Positions 7,660 through 16,049 of a DNA stretch of 64,000 nucleotides are shown one piece after another. The DNA is taken from positions 186,001 through 250,000 of the forward strand of contig CAYXBA010000002.1 in NCBI GenBank assembly GCA_964463135.1, written 5' to 3'. Under the pieces are notes generated by a model, which was given only the letters and a program-made list of their open reading frames with translations, searched no databases and was not told the DNA's origin. Every line of letters starts with the position of its first letter. Position 1 is the first letter of the stretch. A program made the translations under genes and the position numbers. Source of the stretch: UBA6898 sp964463135. GTDB lineage: Bacteria; Nitrospirota; Thermodesulfovibrionia; Thermodesulfovibrionales; UBA6898.

Positions 7660-8929
7660 TAGTCGTCTCCCTCCTTTTTTGTATTCTTTCCTGTACTATT
7701 TTTTCGAAACCCTCGGAAGAGGGGGTGTAAAACGTCTTCTGCTCAGGCATATAGACCTGCTTTACGTAATGGCCGTCATAGCTGTGCGGATACAGGTAAC
7801 CGACACCTGCACCGAGCTTTTTGGCGCTTTTGTAGCTGGCGTCCTTGAGGTGGTCAGGCACTTCGCGGCTGGGTTCATTTCTGACCGCTTCTATGGCATT
7901 GTCGATCGCAACATACGATGCATTGCTCTTGGGTGCGGTCGCAATATACAGGGCTGCCATGGCAAGCGGTATCCTTCCCTCCGGAAGTCCAATCTTTTCG
8001 AAGGCATGGAGCGCGGAGACAGCCACAACGAGCGCCTGGGGATCTGCATTGCCCACATCCTCAGCTGCGCAGATGACGATCCTGCGCGCGATGAAAAGGG
8101 GGTCTTCACCCGCCTCAAGCATCTTTGCCATCCAGTACACTGTCGCATCCGGGTCAGACCCGCGCATGCTCTTGATAAAGGCTGATATGATGTTGTAATG
8201 CTCATCTTCATCGTAATAGATCGATCTGTTCTGGGTGACTTCCTTCACCTGCGCAAGCGTAATGACTGCGGTATTCCGGCCAGCCTCAAGAGATGAAAGG
8301 AAGGAAAGTTCAAGGATGTTCAGGGCCTTCCGCGCATCACCATTACATACGGTAGCGATAAAATCGGCTGCGTCCTTCTGCAGTGATATCTCATATTCTC
8401 CGAGCCCCTTCTTGTCGGAGATCGCGCGGGAAAGCAGTTTTTTTAGCTCATCCGCAGGTATGGGTTTGAACGGGAAGATGAGCGAACGCGAGGAGAGGGC
8501 AGGCACAAGAGAGAAGAAGGGGTTCTGTGTCGATGCGCCGACAAGAATGATCTCTCCCTTCTCAACATGCGGGAGCAATGCATCCTGCTGCGTCTTGTTG
8601 AACCGGTGAATCTCATCAACGAAGAGGATCGCCCGCTGTCCGCGAGACGAGTCGACCGCCTCCCTGATATCCTTGATGCCTGCAGTTACGGCATTGATCG
8701 CAATGAACCGGGCTTTTGTCTTACGTGCGATGATATGAGCAAGGGCGGTCTTGCCGGTGCCGGGGGGGCCATAAAAGATGACAGAAACGATCTTGTCATC
8801 TTCGATGAGACGCCTGAGCGGTTTGTTCATGTCGAGCAGATGCGACTGGCCGAGGAAATCGTCGAAATCCTCAGGCTGCATCCTCCACGCAAGCGGTGCG
8901 GCTTTTTTTTCGGTCTTAAATAGTTCCAA
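7652..8929 (-). CDS. rarA: Replication-associated recombination protein A (AAA+ ATPase RarA/MgsA)
   Basis: 425 aa. Walker A GPPGTGKTALAH near residue 55, Walker B LFVDEIHRFN near 100, sensor GASTQNPFFSL near 130, and the C-terminal MgsA tetramerisation region. It acts at stalled replication forks. The frame begins with TTG at 8929 (MELFKTEKKAAPLAWRM). The only Shine-Dalgarno-like AGGA is unusually close, so the exact start is uncertain, but the conserved PLAWRMQPEDFDDFLGQ begins at residue 12. A perfect 22-bp palindrome sits a few bases upstream. Confidence 0.95.
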   Translation of the reverse strand: MELFKTEKKAAPLAWRMQPEDFDDFLGQSHLLDMNKPLRRLIEDDKIVSVIFYGPPGTGKTALAHIIARKTKARFIAINAVTAGIKDIREAVDSSRGQRAILFVDEIHRFNKTQQDALLPHVEKGEIILVGASTQNPFFSLVPALSSRSLIFPFKPIPADELKKLLSRAISDKKGLGEYEISLQKDAADFIATVCNGDARKALNILELSFLSSLEAGRNTAVITLAQVKEVTQNRSIYYDEDEHYNIISAFIKSMRGSDPDATVYWMAKMLEAGEDPLFIARRIVICAAEDVGNADPQALVVAVSALHAFEKIGLPEGRIPLAMAALYIATAPKSNASYVAIDNAIEAVRNEPSREVPDHLKDASYKSAKKLGAGVGYLYPHSYDGHYVKQVYMPEQKTFYTPSSEGFEKIVQERIQKRRETTNG

Positions 8930-8933
8930 TTCC

Positions 8934-8955
8934 TATAGTCCGGAGCCGGACTATA
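8934..8955. promoter_or_regulatory. Perfect palindrome upstream of rarA
   Basis: TATAGTCCGG-AG-CCGGACTATA, 10-bp arms and a 2-bp centre, begins 5 bp upstream of the rarA start codon. It could be an operator or a 5'-UTR hairpin that occludes the weak ribosome site. No T-tract follows on either strand, so it is not an intrinsic terminator. Confidence 0.5.
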
Positions 8956-9400
8956 GTCTCAAGAGGCCTTTTGGTAAAGAGAAAACACTGTCCCGGGGGA
9001 AAAATGTTTGCAGGGGATGTATGAAAAAGCCCGAAATGAAAGACTTAAACTCATTGTTTTCTCTATGATTTTTTTTGTTGTTGGTAACCAAAAGCGCCAG
9101 GACCATAGTCATCAGCATTGTTAGTTTGGTGAAAATAGACCCGCCCTGTCGTGTACGTGAAGAATTAGATCCGCCTAAACTATAGGTGGGTGCCTTGAAC
9201 AGACCTTCAGGCTTTTGGCACATGGCCAACATGCACACCAGTACGTCACAAAGGCTCCCATAAGATCTAATTTGCCGGATTAATTTAATCACATAGCACC
9301 TACAGGGCAGGTAATCACCGTTTTCATGCTATTGTTATAACAGAATTTGCACGGAATGAGCAAGAAAAAATTCTTTAACTAAAGAGACTTTTAACTTGTA
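8956..9400. other. Long spacer without a supported gene
   Basis: Divergent spacer between rarA and mobA. A minus-strand reading at 8951-9292 gives 113 residues, but they have low complexity, no recognisable domain and no ribosome site, and they overlap the rarA palindrome. The stretch around 9120-9190 (GGTGAAAATAGACCCGCCC and after) resembles leftover non-coding flank of a mobile element. This is only an impression without a search. No tRNA or clear sRNA was seen. Confidence 0.4.
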
Positions 9401-9429
9401 TTGACCGCATTTTTTTAATAGACTATCAG
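9401..9429 (+). promoter_or_regulatory. Candidate sigma-70-type promoter for mobA
   Basis: TTGACC (9401-9406), a 17-bp spacer with a run of seven T, then TATCAG (9424-9429). This places the transcript start within a few bases of the mobA ATG at 9442, giving a very short leader. Confidence 0.45.
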
Positions 9430-9441
9430 GATATATTCGCT

Positions 9442-10017
9442 ATGGATGCTCTCATACTTGCAGGCGGTGAAAATAGTCGCTTCTTGTCTCACAAGGCCCT
9501 TGCTGAAGTTCAGGGGAAGAGGATCATTGAGACAGCAATAGAACTATTCAAAAAATACTTTAAGAGTATTTATATAAGCACCAATACGCCGGAGATTTTT
9601 TTCTATCTTGGTCTGCCGATGATAGGAGACCTGATGCCGCAGAAGGGCCCCATGACAGGCATGTATTCATCTCTTGTTTCGACCGGGGCAGACGAACTCT
9701 TTGTGGCAGCCTGCGACATACCGTTCATTCAGACCGGTGTCGTGGAATTGATCATCAGCAAGTATACGGGCCAGACGGCGGTCATTCCTGTCTATGAGGG
9801 GCGGCCCCAGCCCCTGATCGGTATATACTCGGCGAATACGCAGGAAGCCATGAGGCGCTGTCTCATGCAGAACAGACTGTCTGTGCGGGATCTGCTCCAG
9901 GATATACGGGCGGATCTGATAGCCGAAGAAGAGGTCCGTACAGCAGACCCTGAGGGCAGGACGTTTGTCAATATTAATACGCTTGAGGATTACCGTAACC
10001 TCGTGATTCACATCTGA
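9442..10017 (+). CDS. mobA: Molybdenum cofactor guanylyltransferase-like protein
   Basis: 191 aa nucleotidyltransferase. It opens MDALILAGGENSRF...HKAL, the LAGGxSxR...K signature of MobA with the usual Met-Gly after Arg replaced by Phe-Leu. The magnesium-binding AACDIPF is near residue 92, and NINTLEDYRN closes the protein as in MobA. By family it makes Mo-bis-MGD from Mo-MPT and GTP. tatA lies 31 bp downstream, a sensible pairing since molybdoenzymes are common Tat cargo. Other NTP-transferases of this fold cannot be fully excluded. Confidence 0.85.
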   Translation: MDALILAGGENSRFLSHKALAEVQGKRIIETAIELFKKYFKSIYISTNTPEIFFYLGLPMIGDLMPQKGPMTGMYSSLVSTGADELFVAACDIPFIQTGVVELIISKYTGQTAVIPVYEGRPQPLIGIYSANTQEAMRRCLMQNRLSVRDLLQDIRADLIAEEEVRTADPEGRTFVNINTLEDYRNLVIHI

Positions 10018-10048
10018 TCTAAATACGTACCGCTGAAGGAGGCATACA

Positions 10049-10264
10049 ATGTTCGGATTAGGCATGCAGGAACTTATCATTATCCTTGTCATTGTGCTTG
10101 TTCTGTTCGGGGCAAAGAGACTCCCTGAACTGGCAAGCGGCATGGGCAAGGCAATCAAGAACTTTAAAAAGGCAACGAATGAGCCCGACGAGATCGATGT
10201 GACCCCAAAGAAGGGCGTCGAGGGAGAAGCCGGAAAAGAGGAAGAGAAGAACAAGGGTGTATAG
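10049..10264 (+). CDS. tatA: Twin-arginine translocase subunit TatA/E
   Basis: 71 aa. A short N-terminal transmembrane segment (LIIILVIVLVLFG), the hinge FGAKRLPEL, an amphipathic helix (SGMGKAIKNFKKA) and an acidic/lysine-rich tail are diagnostic of TatA/E. It forms the translocation pore for folded proteins; the hydrogenase subunits in this window are expected cargo. AGGAGG precedes the ATG. The last 8 bp overlap the alr start. tatB/tatC are not in the window. Confidence 0.95.
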   Translation: MFGLGMQELIIILVIVLVLFGAKRLPELASGMGKAIKNFKKATNEPDEIDVTPKKGVEGEAGKEEEKNKGV

Positions 10265-11354
10265 GGGACCGGTCGCAGACGTAGACCTCTCTGCGCTGCA
10301 GCAAAATCTTCAGATCATACGCGCCAGGGCAGGAAGCAGTGACGTGATCGGTGTTGTCAAGGCAGATGCCTACGGTCATGGGGCGGTTGAGGTCGCTCGA
10401 TGCCTTGCGGCGGCAGGGACAGCCGGACTCGCGGTGGCCTATCTTGATGAAGCAAAGTCACTGAGGGAGGCCGGCATCACGGTGCCCATCCTGGTATTTA
10501 TTGACCAGGAGGATCCCGATGATTATTTCAGATATGACCTGATACCGATATTGCGAGACAGGAAAATGGCCGGGATATTTGCGGATGCAGCCGGGAAGCG
10601 GGGAGTGACCATTGCCGTGCATATGAAGATCGATACCGGTATGGGACGCATCGGCTTCAGTCCGGAAGAGTCAGTTGAGGCTGCCCTGTACATAGCCGGC
10701 AGCAGGGGAATACGGCTGGAAGGTCTTATGAGCCATTTTTCCGAAGCAGATTGTGCAGACAATACCTATGCACATCAGCAGGTAAGAATATTCAGCGGGC
10801 TGCGTGACACCATACAATCACGAACCGGGCTGAGCCTTCGCTGTCATATGGCAAGCAGCGCTGCCATTTTCTCATTGCCTGAGGCCCTGTTTGATGCCGT
10901 GAGACCGGGCATCGCCCTGTATGGCTACTCCCCTTTTGAGGAGAGTTTCGGTCTCAGACCGGTCCTGAGTCTCCGGTCAAAGGTTCTTACCGTGCGAAAC
11001 CTGCCCGCTTCTTCTCCTGTCAGTTACGGAAGGACCTTTGTCACGAAACGGGCCAGCCGCATCGCAGTTGTGCCGGTCGGTTATGCCGACGGATTCAGCC
11101 GGCTTTTTTCGAACAATGCGGAGATGCTGGTGAGAGGTCGCAGGGTGCCTCTGGTGGGGAGGGTATGCATGGACATGGTCATGCTTGATGTGACGGACAT
11201 CCCCAATGTCTCGGAGGGCGACGATGTCGTGATCATCGGCAGACAGGGCGAGGAGATGATCACGGCAGCAGAGCTTGCACAGAGGATCAATACTATTTCC
11301 TATGAAATTCTTACCGCTCTGGGAACAGGGGCCAGAAAGGCTTACGTCAATTGA
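10257..11354 (+). CDS. alr: Alanine racemase
   Basis: 365 aa PLP enzyme making D-alanine for peptidoglycan. The PLP lysine is Lys35 in VVKADAYGHGA. RPGIALYGYSP, SYGRTF near 260 (catalytic Tyr region) and GRVCMDMVMLDVT near 300 match the family. The start is GTG at 10257, inside the end of tatA, so translation is probably coupled. The stop overlaps the next gene (TTGA). Confidence 0.95.
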   Translation: MYRGPVADVDLSALQQNLQIIRARAGSSDVIGVVKADAYGHGAVEVARCLAAAGTAGLAVAYLDEAKSLREAGITVPILVFIDQEDPDDYFRYDLIPILRDRKMAGIFADAAGKRGVTIAVHMKIDTGMGRIGFSPEESVEAALYIAGSRGIRLEGLMSHFSEADCADNTYAHQQVRIFSGLRDTIQSRTGLSLRCHMASSAAIFSLPEALFDAVRPGIALYGYSPFEESFGLRPVLSLRSKVLTVRNLPASSPVSYGRTFVTKRASRIAVVPVGYADGFSRLFSNNAEMLVRGRRVPLVGRVCMDMVMLDVTDIPNVSEGDDVVIIGRQGEEMITAAELAQRINTISYEILTALGTGARKAYVN

Positions 11355-12145
11355 TCCGTCTGATCGAACGCATCGGCAGATCATTCCTATCGTTCTTCGG
11401 GAACGCAGTCCATGTTGCTGAGGAGACCGGCAGGATCCTCCTTCTTCTCATGGCAACGCTGAAGCAGCTTCTTCTCCCGCCGTATGAGATCATGAACATA
11501 TTCAAGCAGATGCTCGAGATAGGGGTTCGCTCCGTGCCGGTCGTCGTTGTTACCGCTATTTTTACCGGCATGGTCTTTGCCCTTCAAACCTATACCGGCT
11601 TTAAGCGTTTTGGCGCGGAGACGCTTGTAGGAACGGTCGTAGCAATGTCCATGACCAGAGAACTTGGCCCGGTGCTGACCGGCCTGATTGTCTCGGGCAG
11701 GGCGGGTGCTGCGATAGCGGCTGAACTCGGGACCATGCGGGTGACCGAGCAGATCGATGCACTTGAAACACTGGCCACGAATCCGGTCAAGTATCTTATC
11801 GTGCCCAGGTTTGTGGCCGGGCTGATCATGCTGCCTGCACTTTCCATCTGCGCAGATATTATCGGCATTATCGGCGGGTATTTCGTTACCGTCGTCCTCT
11901 TTAATACCAGTTCGGTCGTTTACTGGAAACAGACCTGGAGCTATCTCGAGAGCGCTGATATCTACAATGGGTTGATCAAGGCCTGTTTCTTCGGAGCCGC
12001 CATATCCCTTCTCAGCAGCTACAAGGGGTTTTATACGAGCGGAGGCGCTGAAGGCGTCGGCAAGGCCACTACGGGTGCGGTAGTGCTGTCGTCCATGACC
12101 ATACTGATCTCGGATTATTTTCTCTCGAGCTGGCTGATAAAATGA
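11351..12145 (+). CDS. mlaE: MlaE/YrbE-family lipid ABC transporter permease
   Basis: 264 aa. The TTG start at 11351 overlaps the alr stop. An N-terminal amphipathic helix is followed by about five transmembrane helices. The family block MTRELGPVLTGLIVSGRAGAAIAAELGTMRVTEQIDALE lies mid-protein (quoted for identity, residues about 112-150). It is the inner-membrane permease of an MCE transporter moving phospholipid between the membranes. The mlaF ATG overlaps its stop by 4 bp. Confidence 0.94.
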   Translation: MIRLIERIGRSFLSFFGNAVHVAEETGRILLLLMATLKQLLLPPYEIMNIFKQMLEIGVRSVPVVVVTAIFTGMVFALQTYTGFKRFGAETLVGTVVAMSMTRELGPVLTGLIVSGRAGAAIAAELGTMRVTEQIDALETLATNPVKYLIVPRFVAGLIMLPALSICADIIGIIGGYFVTVVLFNTSSVVYWKQTWSYLESADIYNGLIKACFFGAAISLLSSYKGFYTSGGAEGVGKATTGAVVLSSMTILISDYFLSSWLIK

Positions 12146-12918
12146 TCCGTCTGGAAGAGGTATATAAAGCATTCAATGCGAACCAGGTGCTGATTGGCAC
12201 CAGCCTTGTGGTGAAAAAGGGCGAGAGCCGGGTTGTGATCGGCGGCAGCGGGTCAGGGAAAAGCGTTATCCTGAAGCATATTGTCGGCATCATGAAGCCT
12301 GACAGGGGAAAGGTCCTGATCGAGGACCTGGATATTGCAACCCTCAAAGAGCATGACCTGTATGAGGTTCGGAAAAAGTTCGGCATGCTCTTCCAGATGG
12401 CAGCGCTCTTTGATTCCATGACTGTCTGGGAGAACGTCGGCTTTGTCCTCGCCCGCAACGGACTGAAGGCCGCAGAGGTCAAGGAGAGAGCGATCGAAAA
12501 GCTCAAACTGGTCGGGCTGGTGAATGTCGAGAACCTGATGCCTTCCGAACTTTCAGGCGGCATGAAGAAGAGGGTCGGTCTGGCACGGGCAATAGCACAC
12601 GAGCCGGAGATCCTGCTGTATGACGAACCGACGACCGGACTTGATCCCATTACCGCTGATGCGATCAATGATCTTATCGTTAACCTCAGGGAACGACTTC
12701 AGGTCACGTCTGTTGCCATTACCCATGACATGCACAGTTCGTATAAAATAGCAGACAGCATATCGATGCTGTACCAGGGAACGATCATTGTGACCGGAAC
12801 GCCGGACGAGATACGCAATACCGACAATCCGGTCGTGAGGCAGTTTATCACGGGCAGTGCCGCAGGCCCTATCAAGGTGGAAGGAGTGAACAATGAAAGA
12901 ACTGTCAACAGAGCTTAA
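12142..12918 (+). CDS. mlaF: MlaF-family ABC transporter ATPase
   Basis: 258 aa. Walker A GGSGSGKSVILK near 35, Q-loop LFQMAALFDSMTV near 82, signature LSGGMKKRVGLARA near 137, Walker B ILLYDEPTTGLDP near 157 and the H-loop AITHDMHS are all present. The MAALFDSMTVWENV sequence is typical of MlaF. It powers the MlaE permease. It overlaps mlaE by 4 bp and mlaD by 26 bp. Confidence 0.96.
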   Translation: MIRLEEVYKAFNANQVLIGTSLVVKKGESRVVIGGSGSGKSVILKHIVGIMKPDRGKVLIEDLDIATLKEHDLYEVRKKFGMLFQMAALFDSMTVWENVGFVLARNGLKAAEVKERAIEKLKLVGLVNVENLMPSELSGGMKKRVGLARAIAHEPEILLYDEPTTGLDPITADAINDLIVNLRERLQVTSVAITHDMHSSYKIADSISMLYQGTIIVTGTPDEIRNTDNPVVRQFITGSAAGPIKVEGVNNERTVNRA

Positions 12919-14335
12919 GGTCGGCGCCTTTGCGCTGATCGTGCTGGCTGTTCTCACGTTCATGACCTTCAAGGTGGGCGGCCTGGACTGGGCAAAGAAG
13001 AAGGGCTATGCCGTACATATTGTCTTCAGCTCAACTGCAGGCCTCGATGAAAAGACCCGGGTGAAGATAGCGGGAGTTGATGCAGGCGTTGTTGAATACA
13101 TCGGGCTTAAAGAAGGAAAGGCAGTCGTGACACTTCGGATCGAGCCGGGCGTCAGGATCTATAGGAATGCCCAGGCATCCATCCGGTCTTCCGGTCTTCT
13201 GGGCGATAAATATCTCGACATCCGCATCGGCTCTCCGGAAGCGGGCCAATTAAAGGACGGCGACTCGATAACGGATGTTATAGAGGTCGCGGACATGGAC
13301 GACCTTGCGAGAAACCTTATCAATGTCTCCCAGAGCTTCACCAGGCTTACCGAGTCCCTGAATGACGTACTCGGTAATGATCAGGCAAAAAAATCGCTGG
13401 GAGAGACCATTGCCAATCTCAGGGAGATATCTGCGACCCTGAACCAGACGATCACGCTGAACGATCAGAAGCTGAGGACCGTTCTTGATAATATCAGCAC
13501 CCTGACCGCTTCCCTGAACAGCCTGGTCGACCGGAACCGGGACCCGCTTTCTGCATCCATAACGAACATGAAGGATTTCTCCACGAGCCTGAAGAATACC
13601 GGGCCGGAACTGATCGAAAATCTGAACAAGGCTTCGCAGCAGTTGAAGGCCATCCTCGAGGAGAACAGGCCCGGGGTCAGGAGCACAGTGGAATCCGTCG
13701 ATAAGATCGCACAGCAGGTCGAGAAGGGTGAGGGCACGCTCGGCAAGCTGGTCAAGGATGAACAGCTCTATGACTCAATGACCAGTGCTGCCGACCGCCT
13801 GAATAAGACTCTTTCAGCAGTGGAGCGCTTCAGGGCATACATGACTTTTCAGGCAGAATACCTGACGAGGCAGCAGGACGGCAAGGCGTACTTTGACGTT
13901 ACGCTGCAGCCGAACAGCGACACCTATTACATCCTGGGTGTTGCGGGTGGAGCAACGCGCACGTCTACGGTCACGGAGCGGACAAAGCACGGGAAGACGA
14001 CCACGGAAGAAGAGCTCACCGATAAGCTCCGTTTTAATGCGCAGTTCGGCAAGCGGTTTGACAACGCTGCTGTCAGACTGGGTCTTTTTGAAAACACCTT
14101 CGGCGTGGGCGGCGACTACTTTTTCAACGACAATAAAGGTAAAATATCAGTTGACGTATGGGACTTCCAGAAATATGAGGAAAATGCAAAGACCGTGCAT
14201 GTAAAGGCTGGTGCGAATTATTTCCTCTTTAAGAATCTTTTTGTGAGTGCCGGCGGAGACAATCTCCTGAGCAATCGATACCGCGGTGGCTATGTCGGCA
14301 TGGGTGTGCGTTTCGGGGCAGAGGATTTCAGGTAA
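12893..14335 (+). CDS. mlaD: MlaD-family MCE protein with beta-rich C-terminal extension
   Basis: 480 aa, against about 180 in E. coli MlaD. An N-terminal membrane helix (residues 8-26) and one MCE domain (about 38-115; FSSTAGLDEKTRVKIAGVDAG) are followed by a long helical region (about 130-325) with repeated NLREI/LN heptads. The last 160 residues (from YFDVTLQPN) alternate hydrophobic and polar residues, with aromatic-rich strands such as YFFNDNKGKISVDVWDF and a final GMGVRFG...F. That pattern is like an outer-membrane beta-barrel or beta-sheet domain ending near an aromatic residue. It may bridge inner to outer membrane by itself; no mlaA, mlaB or mlaC gene is in the window. The MCE assignment is certain; the C-terminal role is inference. 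Confidence 0.9.
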   Translation: MKELSTELKVGAFALIVLAVLTFMTFKVGGLDWAKKKGYAVHIVFSSTAGLDEKTRVKIAGVDAGVVEYIGLKEGKAVVTLRIEPGVRIYRNAQASIRSSGLLGDKYLDIRIGSPEAGQLKDGDSITDVIEVADMDDLARNLINVSQSFTRLTESLNDVLGNDQAKKSLGETIANLREISATLNQTITLNDQKLRTVLDNISTLTASLNSLVDRNRDPLSASITNMKDFSTSLKNTGPELIENLNKASQQLKAILEENRPGVRSTVESVDKIAQQVEKGEGTLGKLVKDEQLYDSMTSAADRLNKTLSAVERFRAYMTFQAEYLTRQQDGKAYFDVTLQPNSDTYYILGVAGGATRTSTVTERTKHGKTTTEEELTDKLRFNAQFGKRFDNAAVRLGLFENTFGVGGDYFFNDNKGKISVDVWDFQKYEENAKTVHVKAGANYFLFKNLFVSAGGDNLLSNRYRGGYVGMGVRFGAEDFR

Positions 14336-14372
14336 GACATGAAAGCAGCAAGGAACGGGCAACGGGACCAGC

Positions 14373-16049
14373 ATGCATAAAAAGTTAGGACAGATACTGC
14401 TCGAAGCAGGCAGCATAACCGAGGAACTGATCAGCCGCTCGCTCGAACTCCAGGAACAGGAAGGGCATACGCGCAGATTCGGCGAGATCCTTATTGAAAA
14501 GGGAGTTTCCGAAGATGAGGTGTATAAGGCCCTGTCGGTCCAGTTCAGGATGCCGCTCATGGATGCGGCAGAATTCCCTGAGCAGACCCCGCTTGAACGC
14601 GTCTCCTTCAGTTTTCTCGAAAAGAACCTTATTGTTCCGCTTACGCTTGCAGGCAGCACGCTCAGTATCGCAATAGGCGACCCGACGAACAGTGAGGGCA
14701 TTGATGCCCTGCGGTCGTCCTATGACTATGAGCTGTCTGTTGCGCTGGCAAAAAAATCGGATATTCTCCAGCAGCTTCAACTGCTCCAGGGATCAAGGAC
14801 TGCTGTCATGCAGAAGCTCATTGAAGGCGCCGCCGAGGACGATCTGCCGGCAGACGACCTTACCGGAGAGGTGAGCCATCTCCGGGACCTTGCCCAGGAA
14901 AAAGGCATTATTCAGCTCGTCAACCTCATCATTGAAAATGCGGTCAGGGACAGGGCTAGCGACATCCATGTTGAGCCCGGCGAGTTCAGTGTGCGCGTCC
15001 GTTACCGCATAGACGGCGTACTCTATGAAAAGGAGACCCTGCCGGCGCGCATGTATTCTGCGATCTCTTCGAGGATCAAACTTCTCTCCCAGATGAACAT
15101 TGCTGAACGGAGGCTGCCCCAGGACGGCAGGATCAAGGTCAGCTCGGGCGGCAGAAGCATCGATATCAGAGTATCCACCATACCGACCGTATATGGCGAA
15201 AGCGTTGTCATGCGGCTTCTGGATAAATCAGCATCCTTCATCACACTTGAGGACATCGGTTTTGACAAGACCATCCGCGATATATACGAAGAAGTGATCA
15301 AAAAACCCTATGGCATGATCCTGATCACCGGACCGACCGGAAGCGGCAAGTCAACAACGCTGTATGCCTCTCTCGCCGAGATCAATTCTTCTGAAAAGAA
15401 GATCATCACGGTCGAGGAACCGGTTGAATACCTGATGCCCGGCATCAACCAGATACAGGTCCGCCCGAAAATAGGTCTGACCTTTGCCTCCGGCCTGAGA
15501 CATATTGTCCGGCAGGACCCGGATATCATTATGGTCGGTGAGGTCAGGGACATGGAGACTGCGAGTATTGCCATCCATGCCGCACTGACCGGTCACCTGC
15601 TGTTCAGCACGCTGCATACGAACGATGCGCCGGGTGCGATCACAAGGCTCATGGACATGGGCATAGAGAATTATCTTGTTGCATCAACACTGGTATGTGT
15701 TATGGCCCAGAGACTGGTCAGGAAGATCTGCCCCTCCTGTAAGGTGCGGGACGAGGTGCCGCAGGATGCGCTGGACAGGATCAGCGCAAACATCCATGAG
15801 GTCTGGATCGGCAAAGGCTGCGACGAATGTTCAGGCACCGGATATAAAGGAAGAGTAGGCATATTTGAGGTCCTGCCGATTGGCGGGCCGATCAGGGAAC
15901 TGATCATGAAAAGGGCAACCATCAAGGAAATGAAGGATCTGGCAATTAAGCTCGGTATGCGGACGCTTCGGGAAGACGGCATCGAGAAGGTGAAGAGGGG
16001 AATAACCACCCTGGATGAAGTGCTGAGGGTGACCCAGGTGGAGATGTGA
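14373..16049 (+). CDS. gspE: Type II secretion ATPase GspE
   Basis: 558 aa. An N-terminal MshEN-type domain (MHKKLGQILLEAG) precedes the ATPase core: Walker A GPTGSGKSTT near 320, Asp box near 345 (VEEPVEYLMPG), Walker B DPDIIMVGEVRD near 385, His box and the four-cysteine zinc site CPSC...CDEC near 455-475. PilB is the close alternative; the following gspK-L-M-C-D genes decide for GspE. It is a hexameric cytoplasmic motor for the pseudopilus. The stop overlaps the gspK start (ATGTGA). Confidence 0.92.
   Translation: MHKKLGQILLEAGSITEELISRSLELQEQEGHTRRFGEILIEKGVSEDEVYKALSVQFRMPLMDAAEFPEQTPLERVSFSFLEKNLIVPLTLAGSTLSIAIGDPTNSEGIDALRSSYDYELSVALAKKSDILQQLQLLQGSRTAVMQKLIEGAAEDDLPADDLTGEVSHLRDLAQEKGIIQLVNLIIENAVRDRASDIHVEPGEFSVRVRYRIDGVLYEKETLPARMYSAISSRIKLLSQMNIAERRLPQDGRIKVSSGGRSIDIRVSTIPTVYGESVVMRLLDKSASFITLEDIGFDKTIRDIYEEVIKKPYGMILITGPTGSGKSTTLYASLAEINSSEKKIITVEEPVEYLMPGINQIQVRPKIGLTFASGLRHIVRQDPDIIMVGEVRDMETASIAIHAALTGHLLFSTLHTNDAPGAITRLMDMGIENYLVASTLVCVMAQRLVRKICPSCKVRDEVPQDALDRISANIHEVWIGKGCDECSGTGYKGRVGIFEVLPIGGPIRELIMKRATIKEMKDLAIKLGMRTLREDGIEKVKRGITTLDEVLRVTQVEM

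Noticed and set aside
8951..9292. 113-residue minus-strand ORF
   Set aside because: No ribosome site, no domain, overlaps the rarA palindrome; looks like chance or mobile-element remnant.
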